NCBI RefSeq assembly: GCF_003286085.1
Contig: NW_020825433.1
Coordinates: forward strand, 27,390 to 91,389
Length of the DNA: 64,000 nt
From: Drosophila persimilis
Taxonomy: Eukaryota; Arthropoda; Insecta; Diptera; Drosophilidae
Direction of reading: 5' to 3'
Of the stretch, positions 34,323 to 44,889 are shown piece by piece (the first letter of the stretch is position 1; the number at the start of each line of letters is the position of its first letter). The notes under the pieces were generated by a model. It had not been told where the DNA came from and did not search any database. It worked only from the letters and a program-made list of their open reading frames with translations. The position numbers were made by a program, and so were the translations under genes.

Positions 34323-37300
34323 TTAATAATTGCAAATCTTTAACCTATCCTTATGTACTTTCTGAGTTTTGTTTTTATTATCGGAGATTATGACGTTATC
34401 TCTTTCTCCGATACTTTCTACTCTATATGGTCCTATATATTTAAAATCTAGCTTATGTCCTGTTTCATTTTTCAATAAAACTTTATCTCCTACAGCTAAA
34501 TTTAAATCTTTTAACTTTAAGTCATAGAGCGGTTTATTTTTAATTTTATGCTCCTCGAGCATAATCCTTGCTCGTTTATATGCTATTTCTAATCTATATT
34601 TACTCTCTTTAGAGTAATCATCTATGTTATATAGAGGTGCTATTCTATCTATAGTATTAAATTGAACTGGTAAGTTTGAAGTCTTACCGAAAACTAGCTC
34701 ATATGGACAATAATCATGTGCCATAGAGGGGGTTGTATTAAAACAATATACGAAGTATTGCAGCCATACATCCCAATCTGATTTGTCAGCTGAGATGTAT
34801 GAGCGTATGAACTCGTTAAATGTTCTGTGGCTTCGCTCCACGGTTCCTACAGTCTGGTGATGATGTGCAGTAGAAGTTATGTTTTTGATGTTTAGATTTT
34901 TACATAAGTCTTCAATTATTGAATTTTTATATTCTGTTCCCATGTCCGTAATGAACGTCTTCATTGGACCGTACTTTAGAATAAAATTTTCAAAAATAGC
35001 TTTAGCTACTGTATTTGCACTTTTGTTTCTAATAGGTATGGCAACAAGGTATTTTGTCAGGTCACATATTAAGGTGACTGCATATTCATTTCCTTGTTCT
35101 GATTTAGGAAGTGGACCGATCGTATCCACTATTACCCTATCAAAAGCCATGTATGGTGTTTCTGTAATAGTCAATGGAGTTATTGTGTGCTTGGTTACTT
35201 TAGCTTTTTGGCATTTTGGACATTTTCGTATGTAATTGGTTATTTCTTTAGTCATACCTTTCCAAAAATAATGTCTTTTGACCTTGGCCAAGGTTTTTGT
35301 TATGCCTGTATGTCCTCCTTGTATGGGATCATCATGTAATGTAGACAGTATTGCTTCTTTTTCTTTTTCATTTTTAATTAGGGTCACCGGGTTGAGTAGC
35401 GCTACTCTTATTGTTCGTAATATTTTATTGCCCATATTTTTAAAATTATCTATTGAAATGTATTCAAAGATATTTTCCCACGGTGCCACTTTGAGTTGGC
35501 TGATTTTTTGTTTACCGGCTTGCGTTTCAAGCCTTTGGAAAAACTGACCTAAGTCAAGGGTTCCATTAGTATACAAATCGCTAACATCATATCTTGCAGT
35601 AATTTTTTTTCCATGTTTGAAAAAACATAAATTATTATTTACATGCAAGGTCACTACTTTACGTACTTCGTCATTGTTGATGACTTCATATACGTTGGGC
35701 TTTGAAGCTTTTGTTAGAGATTGCCTAGGCAATTCTATTTTTTCTTTTCCTGCGCAGGATTTCTGTCTACTCTGTTGCCTGGTAGTGACTTTCAGGACTT
35801 TATTTGTTTTTTGTATGTTTTTCAGGTCTGGGATGGTTATTCTTGATAACGCATCTGCTACATGATTATCTTTACCCTTTAGATACTCGACTGTAAAGTC
35901 GTATTCTTCTAATTCGAGCCGCATGCGTGTGAGTTTTGAGCTAGGATTGACCATTGAAAATAGGTATGTTAGTGGTCTGTGATCCGTTTTTACTGTAAAG
36001 TGTTTACCATAGATATATGGTCGAAAATGGGTAATTGCCCAATGAATTGCTGCTAATTCCTGTTCTGTAGTACTTTTGTTACTTTCACCTTTTGTGAATG
36101 AACGTGATGCATATGCTAATGGGAGTTGGAGTCCGTTATGGTTTTGAGTTAAAACCGCTCCATATGCTTGTTTACTAGCATCGGTGATTATGCAAAATTC
36201 TTTCTGAAAATCTGGGTACTGTAACAGAGTGGGTTCCATAAGTTTATCTTTTAAATATTGGAATGCATTTTGACATTCAGTTGACCACTCAAAGGGGACA
36301 TTCTTTTTACATAATCTAGTTATGTGCCGGGAATAGTCGGCGAAGTTTTTAATAAAACGTCTATAATAATTGCAAAATGCAATAAATCGTCTAGCGCTGT
36401 CCGCATCATGTGGGACTGGATAGTTTTTGATGAGGTCATATTTCTTGTCATCTGGCAAGATTCCTTTATCTGTGCATTTATGACCAAGAAAGGTCACTTC
36501 ATGCATAAAAAATGAACATTTTTGTGGATGTAATTTTAGGTTGTGTTTCCTACATATCTCAAAAATATCTGTTAAGTTTTTAAGCATATGTTTTTCGGAA
36601 CAACCCATGACTATTAGATCGTCCATATACAGGAAGGCTTGCGAAGCTTCAAGTCCAGAGAATGCTATAGTCATCATTCTTTGAAATGAATTCGGCGCTA
36701 TTTTTAAACCAAATGGTAGTCGCGTGAAGCGATATGAGCCATTGCTCGTGGAAAAAGACGTTATATTTCGCGAACTTTCTTCTAGTTCGATTTGATGAAA
36801 ACCTGACATTAAGTCAAGGCATGAGAAATACTTTGCTCTACCTAGTTGATCCAAAATGTCATCAATTCTAGGTAGTGGAAATTTGTCGGCCAGGAGTTTT
36901 TTGTTTATTTGACGATAGTCAACTACCAATCGCCATTTCTTTTGTTCTGAACCCGGAAGGGCTTTCCTTGGGACAAGTAGAAGTGGGCTGTTGTATTCTG
37001 ATACGGATGGTTCGACAATATTGTCGTTGATTAATTTTCCTACTTGTTTTTTAATTTCCTCAACTTGGCTATGCGGACTTCGATAGTTCTTTATATATAT
37101 AGGTTCGTCATCCCTCAATCTCAATTTCTGTTTATAAAAATTATTTGTTGTGATTGATTCGGTTTCAAGCCCGAATACGTCACTAAAATTTGTACATAGT
37201 TTAGTTAATTGCTTCTTGAATTGTACTGGGAAATGTTTGCTTAATTCAGCTATGACAGTTTTTTCTCGGATTTTTTGAGTTGTTTGAATTACCTTGTAAT

Positions 37301-37381
37301 TCGAAAGTGGTTCATATTGTATGTTATTTATATGTACTAATTGGTTGGTACTGGTTGTATTCAGCAATCGGACAAATGTAT
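34323..37381 (-). CDS. Pol of 412-like element: RT, RNase H, integrase
   Basis: One open frame of about 1019 codons reading leftward from the nested element to the stop at 34323. RT: KKWRLVVDYRQINKKL, then the catalytic FLYMDDLIVMG near 36620. RNase H: FCIITDASKQAYGAVLTQ near 36190 and GKDNHVADALSRI. Integrase: zinc region with GGHTGITKTLAKVKRHYFW and CPKCQKAK, Asp in VIVDTIGPLP, Asp in FITDMGTEYKNS, Glu in VGTVERSHRTFNEF. A chromo-less C-terminal domain (DKVLLKNETGHKLDFKYIGP) ends the protein. No lesion is seen apart from the separation from protease. Confidence 0.9.
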
Positions 37382-37585
37382 TGTTCAAAGTGACCGCCAC
37401 GATAATTAGATATTGATCTGTAACAACACTGCGCATGTGCCCTGCTGCATATCGATGTTCTCATATCGATATTCTGTATATCGATGTTCCCTTTTCGGTG
37501 TCTCTCTCTTGCGTATGTTACTCGGAAGCACATATAATTCTGTATACTGATATTCTGCTGTCTTACAAATAAAATAACTTTAACA
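37382..37585 (+). repeat. 5' LTR of the intact copia-like element
   Basis: TGTTCAAAGTGACCG ... ATAACTTTAACA. It contains three ATCGAT cores within 50 bp (one a perfect TATCGATA at 37464-37471) and AATAAA at 37568. Confidence 0.92.
37464..37471. promoter_or_regulatory. DRE-like TATCGATA in copia-like LTR
   Basis: Perfect DRE octamer flanked by two further ATCGAT sites. It is repeated at 42216-42223 in the other LTR. CGATA-type clusters are also known BEAF-32 targets. Function is inferred only. Confidence 0.4.
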
Positions 37586-38131
37586 GGTTATGGGCCCAGA
37601 CACCAATTCACCCAGAAACAGTATAAAACAGAAACAGTGAGAAACAATAAACATTGTTTGGTGCTTAGTGAAAAGCAGTGCTAAAAAATGGCATAGACTC
37701 ATTGGGGTTATGTGTGTACATAGAAAGGCAAAAGAACAAGTTGAACAAATTCAACGGAGATTCGCATTGTGTTTTTTTGATTAGAATTTTGCAGCGAATC
37801 GGACCGTTGCCGTGGTTTAAAGTCCAAAATAAAGCAGTCCCAACGGATCAAGAAACACAAAAGCGAACGGAGACTCAAGTGTGTATACCAAAAAGTGCGT
37901 ATGCCAAGCCGCACAAAACGGCGAGTGTGTATACCCAAAAGTGTGTATACCAAGGCATAGAAAATCGCGAGTGTGTGTGTGTAAATAGCAACTCGGAGGG
38001 ATACTTAAAAGAAAACGAAAAAAAAAAAAACAAAAGAAAGACACGGACAACAGTATTGTCGTCGTAGTTGCTTTGTGCATGAGACGATCGACAGTTACAA
38101 ATTTTGCACTGTGGGACAATAAGTATAAAAA
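37586..38131 (+). other. Primer site and leader of the copia-like element
   Basis: GGTTATGGGCCCAGACACC at 37586 is the primer site. The 546-bp leader contains an imperfect 40-50-bp repeat (GTGTGTATACC-type, 37879-37981) and an A-rich stretch before the polyprotein ATG. A 129-codon open stretch at 37678 is A/K-rich and probably not a gene. Confidence 0.7.
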
Positions 38132-41100
38132 ATGAGTGGAAATATGAATTTCAATATTGAGAAACTGGACGAAAACAATTATAGCACATGGGAAGTTTTG
38201 ATGAGAAGTGTTCTCATACAAAATGATTTGTGGCCAATCGTCAGTGGTAAAATTGAGCTTAGTGAAAGTGCAACAAGTGAGCAACGTGCAGCTTTTGAAC
38301 TAAAGGATCAAAAGGCGTTGGCGTCAATTTTACTTTGTGTTAAATCGACCCAACTAAACAATATTAAAAATTGTGTATCGTCGTCACAGGCATGGCAAAA
38401 GCTAAATAAAATTCACAGGCCAAGCGGACCAGCAAGGGTAGTGTTTTTAATTAAACAATTGTTGACGTTAAAAATGTCGGATGGTATAAGTGCACAGGAA
38501 TATTTGCGGAAATTCCAGGTGGTACACGAGGCTTTAGCAGAGGTCAACATAAAGGTTGATGAAAAGATCTTATCAGTTGTGTTGCTAAATGGTTTGCCTA
38601 AATCGTATGAAAGTTTTGTTGTTGCGATTGAGACGCGAGATGATTTGCCGAGCTTGAGCATGCTAAAAATAAAAATTTCTGAAGAAGCGAATAGGCAGGA
38701 AGATAGCATTAGCAAGGAAATTACAAGTAGCGCGGAACTACACGTCAGTTATGACAACAACAATTTTAAGAAAAACTTTAAGAAGGGCAAAAAGTGTTTT
38801 AAGTGCGGAAAGGAAGGCCATTTTAAATCGGAATGCCGTGCTAAAAGCAAGCAGGAAGGAGCAAACAACAAGGGCGCAAACAGTAAAAGCGGGGAAAGAT
38901 TGGGTACAATGCTTTGCGTAACCGAATATGACAAAGTGGAACCAGAAAAATATGTACCAATCCTAAGTTTAGCTAAGCCGAATGACCAGATGTTAAATGC
39001 ATGGTGCATAGACAGTGGCGCAACGGCGCATCTATGTTGTGACAAGGAACGCTTTGTGTCGTTCACGGAAGATAATCAAAAAGTATTTTTAGCCGGCGGT
39101 AAATCACTTATTGCTGAAGGGCATGGAACTGTTCAAGTAAAGTTCGGTGATAGATCCGTTACGATGGAAAATGTTATCTTGGTACCAGATTTGCAGTACA
39201 ATTTTATATCGGTCACAAAACTATTAAAACATGGAAAAAAAGTTGTGTTTGAGAAAAATCAAGCGATGATTTTTGAAAACGGAAAAATAGTTATAAAGGC
39301 ACATCTGGAAAATGGATTGTTTATGGTTCAGGACAATCAGGAAAAGTGTATGAACATTGTAAATGTTGAGGCAGATGCATTCAAATGGCACAATAGGTTC
39401 GGACATGTACATTTTGACGCATTAAAGGAAATGGTTAACAAGGAGATGGTAATAGGTCTCAAGGGCATATACAAGCCAAAACAAGTGTGTGCAACATGCG
39501 CAAAAAGTAAAATTTGCGTGCAACCATTTCAATCGAGCACAAACAGGTCAAAGGGCGTTCTAGACTTAATACATACTGATGTATGCGGTCCAATGCAAAA
39601 GCAGTCAATGGGAGGCAATCGATATTTCGCCACATTTATTGATGATTGTTCAAGATATGTATCAGTAAGTTTCCTAAAAACCAAAGATCAGGTTTTCGAG
39701 GCTTTTAAAGAATTTAAGAGTCAAGTTGAGTGCCAAACTGGGAGAAAAGTCAAGGTTTTACAAAGCGACAATGGCCGAGAATACATATCAAGCGTTTTTG
39801 ACAATTACCTAAACCAAAATGGAATAAAGCGAAACTTAACAGTGCCATATACACCTCAACAAAACGGAGTTGCAGAAAGGGCCAACAGAACATTGGTAGA
39901 AATGGCAAGAAGTATGCTGCTGCATGCTGGGTTGAGTGAATGCTATTGGGCAGAAGCGATTCGAACTGCCACGTATTTGCGAAATAGAGTGGCAAGCAGC
40001 TGCTTGAGCGGGGTGACACCTTTTGAAATATGGACAGGTCGAAAGCCAGTGGTATCGCATTTAAGAGTTTTTGGCTCAGTAGCGATAGCTCTAGATAAAA
40101 CAAAGAAATCAAAGTTCGCACAGAAAGGCTTAGAGTATATAATGGTGGGCTACTCGGATACGGCCAAAGCATACCGTTTGGTCAGTAAAGAAACCAGGAA
40201 ACTCGTAGAGAGTAGGGATGTCATTTTTGTAGAACCTGAAGGGGGCAAGCTAGATGCATCATGTTCCAATGACATAGCATCAATTGAGGTTCAACAAAAC
40301 CAGAACGCTGAACCCGAAATGGATAGCGAGCAATTTAAAGATCCAGAAAATGAGCCAGAAAATCAGGAGGAGATTAGGTCTAGTAATGACATTCTTGTAA
40401 TTCCAGAACCAATAAGAGGACCAGGACGCCCAACCATAGTACGGACGGGCAAACCAGGACGACCAAGGAAGCAGTATCATATGCTCAATGCGATACTGGC
40501 AGCAGACGTACAAGTTCCACAAAACTACGCACAAGCTGAACGGTCTACTGAAGGCGAGATATGGAAAGCATCAATGAAGGACGAGTACGAATCTCTCGTG
40601 AAGAACGGCACGTGGTCGCTTACTAAATTGCCTAGCGGGAAAAAGTCCATTGGATGCAGATGGGTTTACGCAGTTAAGTCCAATCCGGATGGAAGCGTGA
40701 ACAGGCTCAAATCACGTCTGGTGGCGAAAGGTTGTAGCCAACGCTACGGGATCGACTACACGGAAACATTTGCACCAGTTGTACGCCACGCAACTATCAG
40801 GTTGATAATTGCACTTGCAGTCGAACATGGTCTCCACCTACATCAAATGGATGTTGTCACGGCGTATCTCAACGGCGAATTGGAAGATGAGGTTTTTATG
40901 AGACAACCTGAGGGCTTCATCAGCGAAGTTCACCCAAATCACGTTTTGAGGCTTCACAAAAGTATATATGGCCTAAAACAATCAGGAAGAGTGTGGAACT
41001 CTACGTTGGATGCAACGCTGAGACGCATTGGTTTTATACCGACTGTCAACGAACCCTGTCTGTATCGTAAGCCAGGTAAAAATATGTGTCTAATAGCTGT

Positions 41101-42061
41101 CTACGTAGATGACATTATTTTGGCGTGTAAGGACCTAGATGATATATCTGATATCAAGATAAAGATCGCAGCAGAATTTGATGTGGTTGACATCGGGCCT
41201 ATGCAATACTTTTTAGGTATTGAGGTGAAACGTGAAGGCAGTACGGGTGCGATTTCAATCAGCCAACGGAAATATATTAGAGAGTTGCTCGAACAGTACA
41301 ATTTGAAAGATTGTCGACAGACGTCCACGCCTCTTGAAGCTGGTTACCAGGTGGCATGCAACAAAGAGGATTGCCGCAGGGTCGACATCACATCGTTCCA
41401 AAAGCTAATTGGAGAGTTATCTTATCTTGCTGTTATGACTCGTCCAGACATTGCGCATTCGGTGAACAAATTAGCACAACGTAACAAGGATCCTCATTCC
41501 GAGCATGAAGCGGCAGCCAAGCACATCCTTCGATATTTGGCAAAAACTATCGACTGGGAGATATGCTACACAAAGCAAGGAAAGGCAATTGAGTGTTTTG
41601 TTGATGCAGATTGGGCAAGTGATATGACGAACCGAAAGTCATTCACTGGCTATGTATGCATGTTGGCAGGAGGAGCGGTTTCTTGGGAGTCAAGAAAGCA
41701 ATCGACGGTTGCCCTCAGTTCCACGGAGGCAGAGTACATAGCCTTATCATCTGCAGCAAAAGAGGCGATATACTTTCGCAGCCTACTGATTGACTTAAAG
41801 CTGATATCCAAGGAGTCAGCTATTCAGATGTACGGCGACAACATTGGAGCACAGCAGCTTGCTAGAAACCCCATGTTTCATGCACGTACAAAGCACATCG
41901 ACGTCAAGATACATCATATTCGAGAGGTTCTCAAGAGAGGTGAAGTCAACATTGCATATCTGCCAACCGATGAGATGATAGCAGATGTCCTCACAAAGAA
42001 CTTAGCCAAGGTTAAGCACCATAAATTTGTATTCGCATTTGGTTTAAAAGATCGTTTATAA
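38132..42061 (+). CDS. Complete Gag-Pol polyprotein of the copia-like element
   Basis: 1309 residues from the ATG at 38132. Gag occupies about 1-215. A CCHC knuckle CFKCGKEGHFKSEC starts near residue 221. Protease CIDSGATAHLCC has its catalytic Asp near 294. Integrase has the zinc region (KWHNRFGHVHFDAL, CATCAKSK), Asp 483 (IHTDVCGPM), Asp 546 (LQSDNGREYIS) and Glu 582 (QQNGVAERANRTL), an exact D35E spacing. RT has WRWVYAVK-like GCRWVYAVKSN and DDIILACKD after Tyr 991-Val. RNase H ends with FVDADWASDM and SSTEAEYIALSSAAKEA. Order and length match the copia superfamily. Gag is expected to be made in excess by splicing or processing, as in copia; no splice site was verified. No lesion found. 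Confidence 0.92.
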   Translation: MSGNMNFNIEKLDENNYSTWEVLMRSVLIQNDLWPIVSGKIELSESATSEQRAAFELKDQKALASILLCVKSTQLNNIKNCVSSSQAWQKLNKIHRPSGPARVVFLIKQLLTLKMSDGISAQEYLRKFQVVHEALAEVNIKVDEKILSVVLLNGLPKSYESFVVAIETRDDLPSLSMLKIKISEEANRQEDSISKEITSSAELHVSYDNNNFKKNFKKGKKCFKCGKEGHFKSECRAKSKQEGANNKGANSKSGERLGTMLCVTEYDKVEPEKYVPILSLAKPNDQMLNAWCIDSGATAHLCCDKERFVSFTEDNQKVFLAGGKSLIAEGHGTVQVKFGDRSVTMENVILVPDLQYNFISVTKLLKHGKKVVFEKNQAMIFENGKIVIKAHLENGLFMVQDNQEKCMNIVNVEADAFKWHNRFGHVHFDALKEMVNKEMVIGLKGIYKPKQVCATCAKSKICVQPFQSSTNRSKGVLDLIHTDVCGPMQKQSMGGNRYFATFIDDCSRYVSVSFLKTKDQVFEAFKEFKSQVECQTGRKVKVLQSDNGREYISSVFDNYLNQNGIKRNLTVPYTPQQNGVAERANRTLVEMARSMLLHAGLSECYWAEAIRTATYLRNRVASSCLSGVTPFEIWTGRKPVVSHLRVFGSVAIALDKTKKSKFAQKGLEYIMVGYSDTAKAYRLVSKETRKLVESRDVIFVEPEGGKLDASCSNDIASIEVQQNQNAEPEMDSEQFKDPENEPENQEEIRSSNDILVIPEPIRGPGRPTIVRTGKPGRPRKQYHMLNAILAADVQVPQNYAQAERSTEGEIWKASMKDEYESLVKNGTWSLTKLPSGKKSIGCRWVYAVKSNPDGSVNRLKSRLVAKGCSQRYGIDYTETFAPVVRHATIRLIIALAVEHGLHLHQMDVVTAYLNGELEDEVFMRQPEGFISEVHPNHVLRLHKSIYGLKQSGRVWNSTLDATLRRIGFIPTVNEPCLYRKPGKNMCLIAVYVDDIILACKDLDDISDIKIKIAAEFDVVDIGPMQYFLGIEVKREGSTGAISISQRKYIRELLEQYNLKDCRQTSTPLEAGYQVACNKEDCRRVDITSFQKLIGELSYLAVMTRPDIAHSVNKLAQRNKDPHSEHEAAAKHILRYLAKTIDWEICYTKQGKAIECFVDADWASDMTNRKSFTGYVCMLAGGAVSWESRKQSTVALSSTEAEYIALSSAAKEAIYFRSLLIDLKLISKESAIQMYGDNIGAQQLARNPMFHARTKHIDVKIHHIREVLKRGEVNIAYLPTDEMIADVLTKNLAKVKHHKFVFAFGLKDRL

Positions 42062-42133
42062 GTGCTTGACATGTTATTGAATATTAGTTAAGTATATTTA
42101 AAGTTTGTAAACATGCGTTGTGTTGAGGAGGAG

Positions 42134-42337
42134 TGTTCAAAGTGACCGCCACGATAATTAGATATTGATCTGTAACAACACTGCGCATGTGCCCTGCTGC
42201 ATATCGATGTTCTCATATCGATATTCTGTATATCGATGTTCCCTTTTCGGTGTCTCTCTCTTGCGTATGTTACTCGGAAGCACATATAATTCTGTATACT
42301 GATATTCTGCTGTCTTACAAATAAAATAACTTTAACA
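42134..42337 (+). repeat. 3' LTR of the intact copia-like element
   Basis: 204 bp, identical by eye to 37382-37585. Purine tract GAGGAGGAG (42125-42133) precedes it, and TSD TGTAT follows at 42338. Confidence 0.92.
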
Positions 42338-42910
42338 TGTATTATTTTTTGAAGTTATTGTATTTGCTACATAAATACCAGGTTGAATTTCCTGGTTTGG
42401 GATCAATATGGTTTCTATATCGGAAGTTAATTCTATTTTTCTGACAACTTGTGATCTTGCTGGTAGAAGAATTGTATTGTTACCAGAACTGTATGTTATT
42501 GGAACATAAATTTTAATTTTTATATTATTTGGTCGTATTATTAACCAATCCTCTGCAGGTTTTAAGTCTATTAGGCAGTTTAATTCTTTTATGAAATCAA
42601 TGCCTATTATTCCATCACACGGAATTGCAAAATTTTGATTAACTAAATGGAAATTGTGTGGAATTATGTACTTATCCGTCTGTAGCTCTATTAGGGCAAG
42701 GCCTTGGGATGTTATTATACCTTCCCCTATTCCTTGAATATCTATTTTATTTTTTGTTTGAATGTCGTTAAAGACATCTGAATTTTCTTTTAATAATGAT
42801 ATATTGGCACCGGTATCTATAAGGAATGTAAGTTGTTTTCCTGTTTTAGAATTGAGGAATGCCACGAATATATTGAGATTGAGGTTGATTGTGTGAACCG
42901 CTGGATTTTT
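42338..42910 (-). CDS. Protease region of 412-like Pol
   Basis: Minus strand, retroviral-type aspartic protease with FLIDTGANISLL near 42820 and CDGIIGIDFIKEL near 42600. The frame differs from gag and overlaps its end, so expression by frameshifting is expected. There is no credible ATG (a GTG lies at 42865). The frame runs into the nested copia-like element at 42337 and continues on its far side at 37381. Confidence 0.85.
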
Positions 42911-44226
42911 TAATTTAGTGTATCTAAAGGATCTTGGGAGTTTCCCGAAGCTGTCTGTGTAACACGAACATTGTTCTGTCGTGTGTTTCCATTGCTATTG
43001 TATCTTTGGTTGTTATAGGTTCCACCGTTATTACGGTTATTTCCCCTATAGCCAACACGACCTCTATTGTTATTATAACTATTGTTGTAAATATGGTTGT
43101 GGTTGTAACCACGACCATTTCCTCCACCGCGATAGTTACCTCGAAAGTTACTACCGCGGTAGACTTGTCCTTGTCTGGTGTACAATATTGAACTTGCACT
43201 ACCAGTCATCTCTGTACTACACTGTATATATTTTGCTACGGCATCATTCATTGTTGGGAATGTGCCTGCTTCTAGTATTGTTTTGAGCCTGCCGTGCTCG
43301 CAATTTTTAACCATTGTACTAATGGCCTCCTTGCAGCTGAACTTATCGGCGTGTTTCGCTGGCAAACCCTCATCAATGTATGATGCTTCTAGAAGTTTTC
43401 GCATATCATCAATCTCTGTTGTGAATTGGGCTGCTGTTTTGCCTTTTTGGCATACTTTTGCCATTTTAGCCTTTATAACATCTGATGACTCTCCGACAAT
43501 AGTGTCCTGCAATTTCTTTATTATTGCGCTAATGGTGGTTTCATCTTGTATTTTATACAATGTAGTTCCTATTACTTTTGATTTAATTACTTCTATAGCT
43601 AAATTTTCGTATGGTCCTTTCGTTAGATTGACCAATTTGACTGCCGTAATGAATCTTTGTAAATGGAGTTTCTGTCCATTAAATTCCGGAATGGCGTGCG
43701 AAATATCTTTGATATATGCCCGTTGGGCAATTGTTTCGTCTGCCATTGTGGTTGGTTCTTGCCCAACTACGCTGTTTGCTGAACTAGTCGACGGTTTGTC
43801 GTCGTTCACCGGATGGTTCGATCTATTTGATCGAGAATCGTCTTCCGATATAATGATAATATTTTTTACATTCGGGGGCCTGGGACTTATTGGCCTTGAT
43901 TCCGATTCTACAGCTGGTATATATGTCGCAGCTGTGTTTAGAAGATTTGGGATGTGTATGTCTAGATTGAATTTTTCTTTAACGAATACTAATCGTTCCC
44001 TTAGACGTTTGAAGACGTCTGTAGATTGAAACCAATGTATATCAGTAAGTCTTTCTCTGTTTTCTAGAAAAAGTTCTCTGACCTCATTATATATGTTTAC
44101 CAAATTAGTTGTATGTTTAATGACCGTACTATTTTGTGTAGGTCTTTTCTGCGTTAAGCATTTGTATGACTTATCGAATTCTGCTCTTAGAGTGCAAACT
44201 TTAGCGCAGATCGTAAGCCAGTCCAT
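42910..44226 (-). CDS. Gag of 412-like element, Arg/Gly-rich tail
   Basis: 438 residues from the ATG at 44226. Central capsid-like segment (ISHAIPEFNGQKLHLQRFI, AAQFTTEIDDMRKLLEA). There is no CCHC knuckle. The C-terminal 70 residues are Arg/Gly/Asn-rich (RGSNFRGNYRGGGNGRGYN), a likely RNA-binding tail. The ATG is 9 bp past the stop of the small ORF before it, which suggests coupled or leaky-scanning translation. The frame is intact. Confidence 0.9.
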   Translation of the reverse strand: MDWLTICAKVCTLRAEFDKSYKCLTQKRPTQNSTVIKHTTNLVNIYNEVRELFLENRERLTDIHWFQSTDVFKRLRERLVFVKEKFNLDIHIPNLLNTAATYIPAVESESRPISPRPPNVKNIIIISEDDSRSNRSNHPVNDDKPSTSSANSVVGQEPTTMADETIAQRAYIKDISHAIPEFNGQKLHLQRFITAVKLVNLTKGPYENLAIEVIKSKVIGTTLYKIQDETTISAIIKKLQDTIVGESSDVIKAKMAKVCQKGKTAAQFTTEIDDMRKLLEASYIDEGLPAKHADKFSCKEAISTMVKNCEHGRLKTILEAGTFPTMNDAVAKYIQCSTEMTGSASSILYTRQGQVYRGSNFRGNYRGGGNGRGYNHNHIYNNSYNNNRGRVGYRGNNRNNGGTYNNQRYNSNGNTRQNNVRVTQTASGNSQDPLDTLN

Positions 44227-44235
44227 ATGTGTTTT

Positions 44236-44544
44236 TTAATGTTGTCCATTCCGATTGGAAGACAATCTAACATTAGCAATCACAATTCTTCCTAAAATTT
44301 CGTTTTCTATTATTTGGCTGTTTACGAGGATGCCGGGTATGGTTGATAATACGATACCTTTTTGTGTGGCATCACAATGAATTAGTGGTGAAAAAGGTAA
44401 ATTATATTCGTTCATATATGAGTATTCGAACTCGTATATGCTAATTGGATTGGGGAATGCGGCTAAGATTGCTTTAGCTCTATATTCGAAATTTTCATTC
44501 CTGTCGTGGGTAGCCCTAATGGCTGCTGCTGTTCTACGAGACAT
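44236..44544 (-). CDS. Small ORF C of 412-like element
   Basis: 102 residues from the ATG at 44544 to the stop at 44236, directly before gag. Basic N-terminus (MSRRTAAAIRATHDRNENF) and a mixed C-terminal half with no membrane segment. Not recognised. Its length, proper ATG and tight spacing to gag argue that it is translated. Confidence 0.5.
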   Translation of the reverse strand: MSRRTAAAIRATHDRNENFEYRAKAILAAFPNPISIYEFEYSYMNEYNLPFSPLIHCDATQKGIVLSTIPGILVNSQIIENEILGRIVIANVRLSSNRNGQH

Positions 44545-44661
44545 TTTATTTTGTCTTTGTAACAATATATTAAAAGCGGGAATTCTACCTGAAGTGTACC
44601 CATGTACATGTATTCGAGCTCTATTATGCTCCTAGGGGTCGTTGAGACCAATTTTTTTTTT

Positions 44662-44889
44662 TTAAACTCTATCTAAATTGTTTGCCCTACTCATATATCT
44701 CTTTTTAATTATCTTATTATGTTTTACATACAATGTTAAAAGGAATTGTAAAACAGTGACAATGGTTAAAATCAGAAGTAATAACCAGAGTGCATTGAGA
44801 TCATCCCTGTGGTCTATTATTTTGACATTATTGACCACATTGGCCGTATTGTCTTTGGTCTGACTATCGTCAGAACCGAACCAACCCAT
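44662..44889 (-). CDS. Small ORF B of 412-like element: predicted myristoylated one-pass membrane peptide
   Basis: 75 residues. The start MGWFGSDDSQ has Gly2 and Ser6, the minimal pattern for N-myristoylation. One strong hydrophobic segment (LNALWLLLLILTIVTVLQFL) is followed by a basic tail (KHNKIIKKRYMSRANN). Position: second of three ORFs before gag. I know of no named family for it. It resembles a small membrane-anchored accessory protein, but that is inference. Confidence 0.5.
   Translation of the reverse strand: MGWFGSDDSQTKDNTANVVNNVKIIDHRDDLNALWLLLLILTIVTVLQFLLTLYVKHNKIIKKRYMSRANNLDRV

Larger units (their letters stand above)
37382..42337 (+). mobile_element. Intact Ty1/copia-superfamily element, young insertion
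   Basis: 4956 bp with 204-bp LTRs identical by eye (37382-37585, 42134-42337), target duplication TGTAT, the same initiator-tRNA-Met-type primer site as copia, and one uninterrupted 1309-codon polyprotein. It is distinct from the copia 1-3 family: LTR and protein differ throughout. It sits in the protease-RT interval of the 412-like element, in the opposite orientation. It looks capable of autonomous movement. Confidence 0.92.

Noticed and set aside
37678-38067. 129-codon ORF in the copia-like leader
   Set aside because: Low-complexity Lys-rich composition and short repeats; probably untranslated leader.
43178-44029. 283-codon plus-strand ORF
   Set aside because: Antisense shadow of 412-like gag; no start context or family.
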